Below, piece after piece: positions 52,678 through 60,901 of a DNA stretch of 64,000 nt. Position numbers and translations under genes: made by a program. The notes under the pieces were generated by a model that saw only the letters and a list, made by a program, of their open reading frames with translations, did not search any database and was not told where the DNA came from. The stretch's first letter is position 1, and every line of letters starts with the position of its first letter. The DNA is from Neolewinella antarctica (GTDB lineage: Bacteria > Bacteroidota > Bacteroidia > Chitinophagales > Saprospiraceae). The DNA is taken from positions 124,001-188,000 of the forward strand of contig NZ_JAATJH010000001.1 in NCBI RefSeq assembly GCF_011927835.1. The letters run 5' to 3'.

Positions 52678-53091
52678 TTAGGGTAGGTCGATCTGACTGC
52701 CTTCGTTGCGGTAGAAAGGATAGACGAAATTGAAGCGCGTGTTTGTGGAGCGGGGCCGGTAATCAACCTCCAGCGAGAGTAGGCCCGAGGCGAGCTCGGT
52801 CGTGTCCAGATTGAGCCGTAAGACTTCTACGCGGGGCTCAAAGCGGAGGATTGCCGTGCGCACCCGGTCCAGAAATTCGGTCTGAGTGGTCGTGTCCATA
52901 GTTTCGAATACGAGATCGGCGACGCCGATCCCGTACGCGGGTAGCATGCTGCGTTCTCCCGGAAGCGTACCCATCAGAATGCGTAGGCTTTGCTCGATGT
53001 CCGTGCGACCACTAGCCATAACGAGTCCGCTCAATTCTCGCGAAAAAGTGGGGGGGAATGACCAGCCGGTACCGTAGAAAGGGTGTTCCAT
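52678..53091 (-). CDS. GPW/gp25-like baseplate wedge protein (Afp9-like)
   Basis: A 137-residue gp25 homologue. The family phrases SGRTDIEQSLRILMGTLPGERSMLPAYGIG (here in part: RILMGTLPGERSMLP) and VRTAILRFEPRVEV are present. In phage and CIS baseplates gp25-type proteins connect the wedge to the sheath initiator. It lies 6 bp upstream of the Afp11-like gene. Confidence 0.95.
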   Translation of the reverse strand: MEHPFYGTGWSFPPTFSRELSGLVMASGRTDIEQSLRILMGTLPGERSMLPAYGIGVADLVFETMDTTTQTEFLDRVRTAILRFEPRVEVLRLNLDTTELASGLLSLEVDYRPRSTNTRFNFVYPFYRNEGSQIDLP

Positions 53092-53097
53092 AATTAA

Positions 53098-53382
53098 TTA
53101 GTTAATCACGACGGTGAAATCGCCAATGACGATGGTTCCGCCGTGGGCGGTTGAGTCGCCCATCCGTGCGGCGGGTTTGCCGCCGATTAGGACGGTCGCG
53201 CTGCCCGATACGATGGTATCCGGCGGTCCGGCACAGGCGCAAGCATCACCGACTACGGCAGCCGGGAGGCCGCTAATGATTACGGTCGGAGCCCCCGGGC
53301 CGATAACGGGCCCGCCCACGTGGGGGGTGGGTGACTGCAGTGGGCAAACGTGGTGGTCGGAAATTCTTGCGGCTGGAGGCAT
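53098..53382 (-). CDS. PAAR-domain spike-tip protein (Afp10-like)
   Basis: A 94-residue PAAR protein that caps the VgrG spike: MPPAARISDHHVCPL with the metal-ligand His/Cys, later GLPAAVVGDACACAGPPD, KPAARMGDSTAHGG (further His ligand). The cone is zinc-bound in structurally known members. No toxin is fused to it, so this protein is only a tip. Genes for VgrG and gp25 flank it. Confidence 0.95.
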   Translation of the reverse strand: MPPAARISDHHVCPLQSPTPHVGGPVIGPGAPTVIISGLPAAVVGDACACAGPPDTIVSGSATVLIGGKPAARMGDSTAHGGTIVIGDFTVVIN

Positions 53383-53388
53383 GGTCGT

Positions 53389-55143
53389 TTAGTTGAGTTG
53401 AATTAGCGCGCCCTTGACGGTGCAAATACCCGAGCTGCCGTAGTCGGCGCCAACCTCTCCTTTAGCCGTTAGCTTGAGGGAGGCCGCCAAGTCGATATTT
53501 CCGTTTGCGGTAATGGTAGCGTCTTTGCGTGCTTCCAGGGTGAGGGTGCCGACGCTGGCGATTTTGATGCCGCTGGCATCCATACGGATCTCGTTGCCGT
53601 GGCGGTCCCGTAAGTTGATGGCACCCCGTTCTCCTTCCAGTGAGATCCGCTCGCCCTTCGGTCCGGTGATCTGAAGTAGATGCTGCTCATCATCGATCAG
53701 TATTTCGTGGCCTGCTTCAGTGCGGATGCTCGTTAGGTGATTGGCATCCGTTGCCGGATGGTGGGCTGGCTGGAGGCTGCCGTGAAAACTGCCGAGCACT
53801 ACCGGATAGCGCGGGTCGTCATCGAGAAAACCGACGATGACTTGTTGGCCGATGGACGGCCGGAAGATGGTGCCAAAGCCAGCGCCCCCACTGAGAGTGC
53901 TGAGCCGGGACCAGCGCCCCTCACCCTCGCCGTCGATGGCGGGAAATTGTACGCGAATGCGGTCCTCACCCCGGGGGTCTCCTGCGAGGGCCACTACTTT
54001 ACCGAGGTGAAGACCACCGGCGGCGGGAATCAACCCGGCGGCGGCCGGCGGGGCGGTAGCGTGCGCTTCCGCAAAACGGTCAGTTTCAAGACCGAATTGC
54101 AAAAAAGTCGACCACCCCCGTGGGCTCATTTCCTGGCGAACGCCAGAGACATAAGCCAAACCATTAAATACTTTCCCCAGGCCCATCAGTTCGACGGTAT
54201 CACCCACGTTAATGTTGGTCGCTCCTACCAATTCGGCCACTCCCCGGACGGTGGATAATGCGCTGTGCGCCTTAGCGGCGGTTACGGCCCGGGTGAGCTC
54301 GGCGTTCGGTAGCGGGCCACCGTGGCGGAGCTGGTAATTATCTGGGCCATGGACACCCCCTAATTGTTGAGCGGAATATTCATCCCCGAAAACATAATCA
54401 GCACTTTCCGTGTCGCTAGTGGCCTTTCCCGAGGTGGTGTCATATGCCGTTGCCGTGTACTCCTTGAAGTGTTTCTGTGCGTTAGTTTCGGCGTCGAAAC
54501 TGAGGAGGTTTTGTCCGAAAATCAGGTCGACGACTGGCTTGTCGAGCGCTGGCACTCGGATGGACACGATGTCTTTATTCGGGATGGTCACTAAGCCGGC
54601 GGCCTGACCGCGAGTGATCATCCAGTCCCAGTCCGTGCAGTGATGCTGGACTAGGTCAACCACCGGGGTCGCCGCCAGTGCCAAGTCACTTAGTTCATAC
54701 CCAATAGCATTGTCGGCCAGTATCTCCTCGATAGCTTCGGTGTCGGTCAGGCCGATAAAATCACGACTCCGACGTTCCAGTGTCAGTCGGTAAACTAGGT
54801 TCTTAACGGTGATGAATAGTTCGCTGCCGCCGGATCTAACTTTAATGCGTTGGGCGGTTAGCTCACCGGAGAAGAGCTCTATTTCTCGGCCGAGGTAGCC
54901 CATTTTGACACTTATGGCCGCACCCGGTTTGAGCTGGCTACTCTGGCTAGTGGCGAACGAACGGCCGGCTACCGACCCATCGCTGAAGATCAGGGTAGCG
55001 GTGGGGACGCGGTCTACGGCGTGGTCCGTGACGGCGGATAACAGGATGAATTCGGCCGGTAAGGCCTTGCCGTTGGAAATTACGGTACAGGTGGGTGCAG
55101 TCGCCTCGCTCCCGGTCGGTAGTGTGTTGTTCAGGAGCTTCAT
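53389..55143 (-). CDS. VgrG-like spike protein (Afp8-like)
   Basis: A 584-residue spike. The gp27-like part (about 1-370) has SRDFIGLTDTEAIEEILADN and DWDWMITRGQAAG; the gp5 OB-fold (about 384-470) has GKVVALAGDPRGEDRIRVQFP and IGQQVIVGFLDDDPRYPVVLGS. The C-terminal beta-helix follows with GERISLEGERGAINLRDRHG and ends in a plain strand without an effector domain. The gene overlaps the LysM adaptor gene by 4 bp, the usual order in eCIS. Confidence 0.94.
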   Translation of the reverse strand: MKLLNNTLPTGSEATAPTCTVISNGKALPAEFILLSAVTDHAVDRVPTATLIFSDGSVAGRSFATSQSSQLKPGAAISVKMGYLGREIELFSGELTAQRIKVRSGGSELFITVKNLVYRLTLERRSRDFIGLTDTEAIEEILADNAIGYELSDLALAATPVVDLVQHHCTDWDWMITRGQAAGLVTIPNKDIVSIRVPALDKPVVDLIFGQNLLSFDAETNAQKHFKEYTATAYDTTSGKATSDTESADYVFGDEYSAQQLGGVHGPDNYQLRHGGPLPNAELTRAVTAAKAHSALSTVRGVAELVGATNINVGDTVELMGLGKVFNGLAYVSGVRQEMSPRGWSTFLQFGLETDRFAEAHATAPPAAAGLIPAAGGLHLGKVVALAGDPRGEDRIRVQFPAIDGEGEGRWSRLSTLSGGAGFGTIFRPSIGQQVIVGFLDDDPRYPVVLGSFHGSLQPAHHPATDANHLTSIRTEAGHEILIDDEQHLLQITGPKGERISLEGERGAINLRDRHGNEIRMDASGIKIASVGTLTLEARKDATITANGNIDLAASLKLTAKGEVGADYGSSGICTVKGALIQLN

Positions 55144-55826
55144 GCGGTCCGGTCTTTTTGTAGTGGTGGAAAAAATAGTTCCTTACCCGCCGCTAGGCTG
55201 CGAAAGCCGGTCAGCCCATTGAAGCGAGCCACCTCTACCACTGCGTCGGGGGTGCCGTAAAAGCGATCGCATAAATTTGGCAGTGTATCCCCCTCAATGA
55301 CGGTGTGTGTCTGAGTAAGGTCCGGGCTCAAAAGTTTATCGAGTGCTAACTGAAGCAGGCTCGCGTAGCTACCGATGAAGGAGACTTTAGCCACGGCGCG
55401 AATACAGGTGCCGTTGGCATTAAAAAGCTTGTACTGAAACTCCAGACTTTGGAGGCGACCGCGAAAGATCATCGTCCCCCAGATCAGTTGGAAGTGTTTT
55501 TTATCGTGGGTTTCCATCTCGATGCCGAGTAGGAAAGCCCGGAAGGCTTCCGTATCCAGGTCGACGGTCTTACGGGGTAGATTATCGATCACTCCCGTGC
55601 TGTCAAAGAGTAAATCGCACTGGAAGAGTTCCGGCCCCTGGCTGGTGAACTTTGCCTCCTGCTGACTAGCCCCGATGCTTCGCCGTGTGTCGTACCGTAA
55701 ATGAACTTTTCTTACGAAGCTTTCCGGGTTGATGAGAACTGGGAAGGCGGGCACCACTAATGCAGGCCGGGTATAGGCCGCATCCGTAAAGGCAAGGATT
55801 TTCATGTTTTCCAGTACTCCGGGCAT
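55140..55826 (-). CDS. CIS tube-adaptor with LysM domain (Afp7-like)
   Basis: A 228-residue protein joining the tube to the spike. The N-terminal part (about 1-160) has FPVLINPESFVRKVHLRYD and TVDLDTEAFRAFLLGIEMET, typical of CIS tube proteins that carry a LysM. The LysM unit (about 172-222) reads HTVIEGDTLPNLCDRFYG and VARFNGLTGFRSLAAGKELFFP. Here the LysM is probably structural rather than peptidoglycan-binding. The gene overlaps the VgrG-like gene by 4 bp. Confidence 0.92.
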   Translation of the reverse strand: MPGVLENMKILAFTDAAYTRPALVVPAFPVLINPESFVRKVHLRYDTRRSIGASQQEAKFTSQGPELFQCDLLFDSTGVIDNLPRKTVDLDTEAFRAFLLGIEMETHDKKHFQLIWGTMIFRGRLQSLEFQYKLFNANGTCIRAVAKVSFIGSYASLLQLALDKLLSPDLTQTHTVIEGDTLPNLCDRFYGTPDAVVEVARFNGLTGFRSLAAGKELFFPPLQKDRTA

Positions 55827-55829
55827 AGC

Positions 55830-56021
55830 TTAGCGTTCTTTTTTGCGTTGCTCGATACGTGATTGTTCTTCCACCGCTTCGCGAACGGCCCGATGAAGTA
55901 GGTCTGATTCGTCAGTTTCCCTCAACCAATCGTCCGTCGCGCTGCCTTCACGCACGTGAGGCTCCGCGGGCACCTCGGTCGACCGAATGGTCAGGATCAA
56001 TTCTCTAATTATTACGGGCAT
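55830..56021 (-). CDS. DUF5908 family small protein
   Basis: A 63-residue protein beginning MPVIIRELILTIRSTEVPAE, the DUF5908 pattern, and ending in a basic helix (SRIEQRKKER). Such proteins occur in eCIS loci of Bacteroidota between tube and adaptor genes; their role is not established. It lies 3 bp from the LysM adaptor gene and 7 bp from the second tube gene. Confidence 0.85.
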   Translation of the reverse strand: MPVIIRELILTIRSTEVPAEPHVREGSATDDWLRETDESDLLHRAVREAVEEQSRIEQRKKER

Positions 56022-56028
56022 AGTCGGA

Positions 56029-56451
56029 TCAGTTGATGGTGAAGTATTGATAGGTGAGCGTGATTCGTTCGATGGTCAGCGTATTTTGCTCCGCGTCCAG
56101 TTCTCCTACCGACCAGCTTACGGGGTAGGCGCGGGCAAGCGTCCAGACGCGTACCGGTCCTCCGCCCGCATCGAGCAGGGATATGGTCACCGTAGTGGGG
56201 CGGATCCGAAAGTTCTCAAATGCTTCACGACACCAATCGATCACCTCCGAGCTCACCAGCATAGCCCGCCGTAGGGTTACGTCGGTGTACACCGCGCGGC
56301 CGGGTAGGGTATAGGTGAAGCGGTTCTCACCACCTACTCTGACCTCCTCTGTAGCTAGCTTTACTTCCAGGCCGGAAACAGCCTGGAAGCGCACGTCGGC
56401 GGCGTCGTTGGAGATACCGAAGTTCACTCGAAAATGGAAGGCGGGGTGCAT
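56029..56451 (-). CDS. eCIS tube protein, second paralogue (Afp5-like)
   Basis: A 140-residue tail-tube-fold protein. It has FHFRVNFGISNDAADVRFQAVSGLEV, a central KLATEEVRVGGENRFTYTLPGR (shown separately to stay short) and ends with ERITLTYQYFTIN. Of the two tube paralogues this one is likely the initiator near the baseplate because it lies next to the adaptor and spike genes. It is preceded by a 114-bp gap holding a terminator-like hairpin. Confidence 0.9.
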   Translation of the reverse strand: MHPAFHFRVNFGISNDAADVRFQAVSGLEVKLATEEVRVGGENRFTYTLPGRAVYTDVTLRRAMLVSSEVIDWCREAFENFRIRPTTVTISLLDAGGGPVRVWTLARAYPVSWSVGELDAEQNTLTIERITLTYQYFTIN

Positions 56452-56550
56452 GGATAGTGAGGTTAGATGTTGTTATTTCGAGCCTTGGTAGTAACCGTGA
56501 CCCGCGGCACTGAACCTTTAATGCCGAGCCAAGCTCAGGGGTGAAAAATT

Positions 56551-56566
56551 GGGCGTGCGGCGGCCC
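56551..56566 (-). terminator. Terminator-like hairpin after the main tube gene
   Basis: On the minus strand, gggc...gccc forms a short stem (56551-56566, overlapping the tube stop codon) followed by AATTTTT (about 56544-56550). It could attenuate transcription so that tube and sheath are made in excess over baseplate parts. The stem is short (4 bp), so this is tentative. Confidence 0.3.
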
Positions 56567-56994
56567 TAGTCAAGCAGTGCGATTCCCTCCGTAGCCACTT
56601 CGATGCTTTCGATGGCGATGCTGTTTTCGTCTGACTTAAAGTCCGAAGGGGTGTACTTAATGACGAAGCAGTTGAGGGCCCGCCAAGTCATTACGGGGGT
56701 AAGGGTTTCGTCGAGCAGTTTGATGGTAAGATCACGACGCTCCGCGATGTTGAACTGATTGGTGTAGAACCATTTGCTGAAGTCCGAATCGGCGGCCATC
56801 GTACCCCGTTTGAGGGTGAGGTTGCCGTAGCTGACCAGGCCCGGCATCTTGATCTTGGAAGCGACGGGGCTGCTACCTTCGCGGTACTCAATGACCTCGG
56901 TGGTAGCCTCCAACCCGGTTACCTCGGTAAAGCCGATGCGCTGGCCGCCCCATTCGACGACGAAGCTAAATTTTAACAGTGGTAAAGCTGCCAT
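56566..56994 (-). CDS. eCIS major tube protein (Afp1-like)
   Basis: A 142-residue protein with the phage/CIS tube fold: FSFVVEWGGQRIGFTEVTGLEATTEVIEY (quoted in parts), then GSSPVASKIKMPGLVSYGNLTLKRG, and a C-terminal beta segment SIAIESIEVATEGI. Its polymer forms the inner tube that is propelled into the target. It lies 6 bp after the large sheath gene and before the terminator-like hairpin, as expected for an abundant product. Confidence 0.93.
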   Translation of the reverse strand: MAALPLLKFSFVVEWGGQRIGFTEVTGLEATTEVIEYREGSSPVASKIKMPGLVSYGNLTLKRGTMAADSDFSKWFYTNQFNIAERRDLTIKLLDETLTPVMTWRALNCFVIKYTPSDFKSDENSIAIESIEVATEGIALLD

Positions 56995-57000
56995 GGTGAA

Positions 57001-58707
57001 TTATTTTAGTTGATGTTGGATGAAACGGAGAACGATGAATTCGGCGGGGCGGACGGGGGCAACGGAGATCGAGACAATCATGCGGCCGTTAGTGACGTCG
57101 TCCGCGGTCATCGTAGTACCCAGCCCGATGCGAACCCGGTAGGCCTCAGCGGGCGTAGCACCCTGCAGGGCACCGGCTCGCCACTGAAGGTTGAGGAAGT
57201 TTTCGATCATACCCCGCATGCGCGTCCAGGTATTGACGTCATTAGCTTCGAAAATGAAGTCCTGGCTAGCCTTTTTAATGCTTTCTTCCAGGAAGTTGAG
57301 AAGGCGGCGGACGGATACATAACGGTACTCCCCATCGTTGCCGGCCAGGGTGCGGGCACCGTAGATGAGTATGCCGTGGCCAGTCAAGGCGCGGATGGCG
57401 TTAACGCTCTTACCCGTGCCGGGGTGGACATTCATACCCGCCAGCGCTGAGCTCGTATAGCGTTCGGAAACACCGACAATACCGTTAATGCTGACGTTAG
57501 CGGGCGCCTTCCAAACCCCACGGTTGGCATCCGTCCGGGCAAAGACGCCGGCCACGGCACCAGAAGGTGGGAGGTCAAAAGCTAGGGCTTCGAGGTAGGC
57601 GGCCAGCGCGCCGTAGGCCGGTAGGGCGGCACGCAGTCCCCGTTCGTAGGCCGCAAAGACGGGCAACCGGGTCAGTACATCAGCCCGGGCGGTGTTAAGC
57701 GCATCCAGTCCTGCGTCACTGGCGATAGCATCGGAATACACCTTGAGGGAAGCCGCCGGGGAGCCGTCATCCGTGGTAGGTAGGGTGATTCCGTTGGCGG
57801 CGGTGAAAGCGGTTAAACTATCAACCAACGCCTGTTTTATGTCCGGGTCGTCGGTCATATCGGATACGTACGCCTCGTGCGCATCAGTGAGTAGATTCCA
57901 CCCGGCGTAAGGGTTGACGACGAGACCATTACCATCAATGATGAGTTGATTGACGTGCGCCCGCAGGCTTGCCCCGCCGCCGCCGGTAATCTTTAGTGCA
58001 CCGTGGCTGAGGTAATTCACGGTGCCCGGGGGGACGACGCGCAGCATGGGTGCGTAGGCAGCACCGTAAGAAAGGTACTGCTGACCGACACCCGTTCGGA
58101 AGGTGGTCAGATCGACCTTCCCGTTAAGGTTATCGTTACCGTCCCGGTTCTGATTGACGTCGAGGATGGCGAAGCGATCCATCAGCGTACCACACTGCGT
58201 GAGCAGGGTTTGGTGAAGATTTTGGAGGTCGGCCGTCGGCAAGCGTACGGCATCCGGCGCAAGCAATAACGTGATTTCGTCCACCTTGCCGATTTCGTCC
58301 AGGGGGTGAATGGCGTTGCCGTCCGTCGGGAGGAAAGCCACTCCGGCTAATTCATTATCATCGGTATACGTCCCCACGGAACTTACGTAGCAGCGCCCAC
58401 CACCATTGGCGTAGAACAGCCGGAGGGACTGGTATAAATAGTATGGCAGGGAGGCCACGGTAGTACTGACCTCACCGCGCGCGTTGAGGGTAACCCCATC
58501 GAATTGAATGGTCGGGGGACCACCGAACAGACTCGTAAACTCCAGCATACTTTCAACACGAACCGGAAAGCCCGCCGTGCCTTCCGGCTGACGTTCGGTA
58601 TAACCCAGAAAAGCGGGAACGGAGGTAGCCACGGCCGCCACGGAAGGTGGGAGGAGGGAGACCTCCTGGACGTAAACACCGGGGACCTTGAGGGATGAAA
58701 GCATCAT
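57001..58707 (-). CDS. eCIS sheath protein, larger paralogue
   Basis: A 568-residue contractile sheath protein, or 567 from the second Met. N-terminus KVPGVYVQEVSLLPPSVA and a C-terminal conserved half ENFLNLQWRAGALQGATPAEAYRV and PVRPAEFIVLRFIQHQL match the family. About 100 residues more than the neighbouring sheath are inserted in the middle (near 230-350), which would be exposed on the particle surface. Two sheath genes in tandem are normal for Afp-like systems. Confidence 0.94.
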   Translation of the reverse strand: MMLSSLKVPGVYVQEVSLLPPSVAAVATSVPAFLGYTERQPEGTAGFPVRVESMLEFTSLFGGPPTIQFDGVTLNARGEVSTTVASLPYYLYQSLRLFYANGGGRCYVSSVGTYTDDNELAGVAFLPTDGNAIHPLDEIGKVDEITLLLAPDAVRLPTADLQNLHQTLLTQCGTLMDRFAILDVNQNRDGNDNLNGKVDLTTFRTGVGQQYLSYGAAYAPMLRVVPPGTVNYLSHGALKITGGGGASLRAHVNQLIIDGNGLVVNPYAGWNLLTDAHEAYVSDMTDDPDIKQALVDSLTAFTAANGITLPTTDDGSPAASLKVYSDAIASDAGLDALNTARADVLTRLPVFAAYERGLRAALPAYGALAAYLEALAFDLPPSGAVAGVFARTDANRGVWKAPANVSINGIVGVSERYTSSALAGMNVHPGTGKSVNAIRALTGHGILIYGARTLAGNDGEYRYVSVRRLLNFLEESIKKASQDFIFEANDVNTWTRMRGMIENFLNLQWRAGALQGATPAEAYRVRIGLGTTMTADDVTNGRMIVSISVAPVRPAEFIVLRFIQHQLK

Positions 58708-58775
58708 AAAGTGGTTAACTGATCATAAATGGGTTAGCAAATGGGTGGGGACTTAGCTGATATTTAGGTGGTCAA

Positions 58776-60188
58776 CTACGCGGTAATTAAGTGCTGGGTG
58801 AATCGAAGGACGATGAACTCGGCGGGGCGGACGGGGGCAACCGAAACGTTGACAACCATGAGCCCGTCTTTAATGTCCTGGGTAGACATACTAAGGTTCA
58901 AGCCTATCCGGACGCGAAATGCTTCCCTCGTCGTCGCACCCTGCAGGCCGCCATCCCGCCAGATGAGTTCGAGGAAGTTCTCGATCATGCCCTGGACGCG
59001 TACCCAGGTATTCGCGTCGTTGGGTTCGAACACAAACTGTTCGGCGGCTTTGGCGCAACTCTCTTCGATCATGTTCATGAGCCGGCGGACGCTGATGTAT
59101 TTGTATTCGCCATTGTTCGCATCCAGCGTGCGGGCACCAAAGACGAGTGTTCCTTTGCCGCTGAATGTTCGAATCGCGTTGATGGCCTTGCCGCCCGTCG
59201 GGGCATTTAGCCCGGCTAGATCGTCCTTGGTGAATCGATTAGTGGGCGCCAGGACGCCGTTGAGGCTGACGTTAGCCGGTGCTTTCCAGACACCGCGGCT
59301 GGCGTCGACCGATGCATAGACACCGGCCACGGCACCGCTGGGGGGCAGGTCGGCGGGGGTGGTGTCCAAACCTCTCAACACGTTAGCGTAAATAGCTGAA
59401 GTGTTCCGCAGCTGAGCCTCCGCTTCCGTTCGATCGGTACTATCCGCAGTGTCGACAGCGGCGTCAACGAGGGACCCGTCAACGTCGTCGATGCCCGTCC
59501 TAAAATCCACGGCACCCGCGTCCGCGCCCACAAAAATTTGGGCCCCGTCAAAGTGATGCGCCCGTAGGCTTTTGGGGAGAGCTACGCGCAGCCACGGTGT
59601 GTAAGCTGCTCCATAACTGAGGCCATCGGTACCCGTCTGGTCCCGTAGATCCGCGCCCAGAAGATCGTCGTTCTTGGTATCGAGAATAGCTACGCGGTCA
59701 CCCGTAGCGGCGCAGTGTTGCAGAATATCGTCGTACGCCGTGGAGCCCGCGTGGTCGGGGAAGACAACGATGGTGGGGGCGTCGTAAGTAGCTAATTCAT
59801 CGAGTAAAGCGGTGGTGACGTCGTCATCCGAAATACCCTGGAGGTCATCATCAGCGGCCGGTGCTCCTAAGCTCTTGACGAAACACCGCCCGCCACCATT
59901 TGCATAAAACAAGCGCAAACTAGCTTGTAGGTGGTGCGTGTAAGCGAGTACGGCACGGCTAAATTGACGTGTGTCCGTCAGGTGAATTTCCGTAACCGCC
60001 ACGTCTTTGCCCAGGCCAAATATTTGGGTGAATTCAAGAAAGCCGTCGATTTGCGTCGGTTCATTACCGGGGGGTTGCTTCGCCGTGTAACCCACGAAAA
60101 TGGGAATGGCCGTAGCGACCGGCGCCACACTCGGCGGTAAACTGAGCACTTCTTCGACGTAGACGCCGGGCGCCTTATAATTATTCAT
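58776..60188 (-). CDS. eCIS sheath protein, smaller paralogue
   Basis: A 470-residue sheath protein with KAPGVYVEEVLSLPPSVAP at the N-terminus, YISVRRLMNMIEESCAKAAEQF and PVRPAEFIVLRFTQHLITA at the C-terminus, and ANVSLNGVLAPTNRFTKDDL in the conserved core. It overlaps the DUF4255 gene by 8 bp, so translation is coupled. A perfect GC-rich repeat copy is read in frame at 59512-59529 (FVGADAGAV). Confidence 0.94.
   Translation of the reverse strand: MNNYKAPGVYVEEVLSLPPSVAPVATAIPIFVGYTAKQPPGNEPTQIDGFLEFTQIFGLGKDVAVTEIHLTDTRQFSRAVLAYTHHLQASLRLFYANGGGRCFVKSLGAPAADDDLQGISDDDVTTALLDELATYDAPTIVVFPDHAGSTAYDDILQHCAATGDRVAILDTKNDDLLGADLRDQTGTDGLSYGAAYTPWLRVALPKSLRAHHFDGAQIFVGADAGAVDFRTGIDDVDGSLVDAAVDTADSTDRTEAEAQLRNTSAIYANVLRGLDTTPADLPPSGAVAGVYASVDASRGVWKAPANVSLNGVLAPTNRFTKDDLAGLNAPTGGKAINAIRTFSGKGTLVFGARTLDANNGEYKYISVRRLMNMIEESCAKAAEQFVFEPNDANTWVRVQGMIENFLELIWRDGGLQGATTREAFRVRIGLNLSMSTQDIKDGLMVVNVSVAPVRPAEFIVLRFTQHLITA
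59512..59529 (-). repeat. GC-rich repeat copy within a sheath gene
   Basis: gcacccgcgtccgcgccc is identical over 18 bp to the inverted arm at 17032-17049. It is in frame within the smaller sheath gene (coding VGADAGAV). Confidence 0.5.
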
Positions 60189-60813
60189 GGTCGCGTAGTT
60201 TTAAGTCGGTAGCCGTCGTGAGAATGGCCGGGCCGGTGACCACCGTATCGGGTACGTATTCGATGTCGGCGCTTTGAAAGCGGTAAAGGAGGGCCGGGCG
60301 TTGTTTACCGCCGAGCATGCCCCAGACGTGATTGAGTTGTTCGAAGCCGAGCGGAACGAGACTGGCCGTGAGGTGGCGCCCGTCGAATAGTGCGCCGGCA
60401 CCCACCACGGCCGGCCACCCGATCGCATCTTCCGTGATCGCCGAGCCGCGCTGGAAGACGGCCGCTACGCGGGAGAGCACATCCAACGCATCTACGTACC
60501 GGGTATAGTTGGCGGTGATAAGTACCTCCATGTCCATCCGTTTCGGTGGGTTGCGGTAAGTGAATTTACCGTTCGCCAGGTGCCGAAATCGTTCCTGATT
60601 CCGGCGGCTGGCGTCTTCGGTGAGCCGAATCAGCGTGAGGACCACGGCGTCTTTCATGCCGCCACCCGCATTGGAATTGGAGAGGCTACCCGCCCCGGCC
60701 ATCGCAATATTATCAACGACGACGGATGTGGTCGCGAAAGCCTTTAGCTCATCCGCCAGTGACAAGCGAATAACTTCCATTAACTCCCCAATACTGTCCT
60801 GGACGCGCGGCAT
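60181..60813 (-). CDS. DUF4255 protein, eCIS tail-terminator/cap (Afp16-like)
   Basis: A 210-residue DUF4255 protein, first gene of the eCIS operon. It opens IGELMEVIRLSLADELKAFA and has FTYRNPPKRMDMEVLITANYTRYVDALDVLSR and a C-terminal LYRFQSADIEYVPD region. Related proteins cap the tube and sheath at the distal end. The gene is preceded by an 88-bp gap to the LuxR-type regulator that carries two 12-bp direct repeats. Confidence 0.93.
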   Translation of the reverse strand: MPRVQDSIGELMEVIRLSLADELKAFATTSVVVDNIAMAGAGSLSNSNAGGGMKDAVVLTLIRLTEDASRRNQERFRHLANGKFTYRNPPKRMDMEVLITANYTRYVDALDVLSRVAAVFQRGSAITEDAIGWPAVVGAGALFDGRHLTASLVPLGFEQLNHVWGMLGGKQRPALLYRFQSADIEYVPDTVVTGPAILTTATDLKLRDHE

Positions 60814-60846
60814 GCCGTAAAGGTCGGGGGCGAGCTCGGCGGGGGC

Positions 60847-60884
60847 ATGGTGGTTTTCCGGGAGATTCGAGGATGGTGGTTTTC
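60847..60884. promoter_or_regulatory. 12-bp direct repeats upstream of the eCIS operon
   Basis: atggtggttttc occurs at 60847-60858 and again at 60873-60884, spaced 26 bp start to start. The second copy also begins a hairpin (ggtgg/ccacc type, ggtggttttctaccac). Their position between regulator and operon suggests an operator, but no binding evidence is available. Confidence 0.45.
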
Positions 60885-60901
60885 TACCACTTCAGGCCCG
60901 C

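Noticed and set aside
38545-60813. Type VI secretion system or prophage
   Set aside because: No TssJLM membrane complex, ClpV, capsid, portal, terminase or lysis genes; the LysM adaptor, CIS_TMP and DUF4255 proteins fit eCIS instead.
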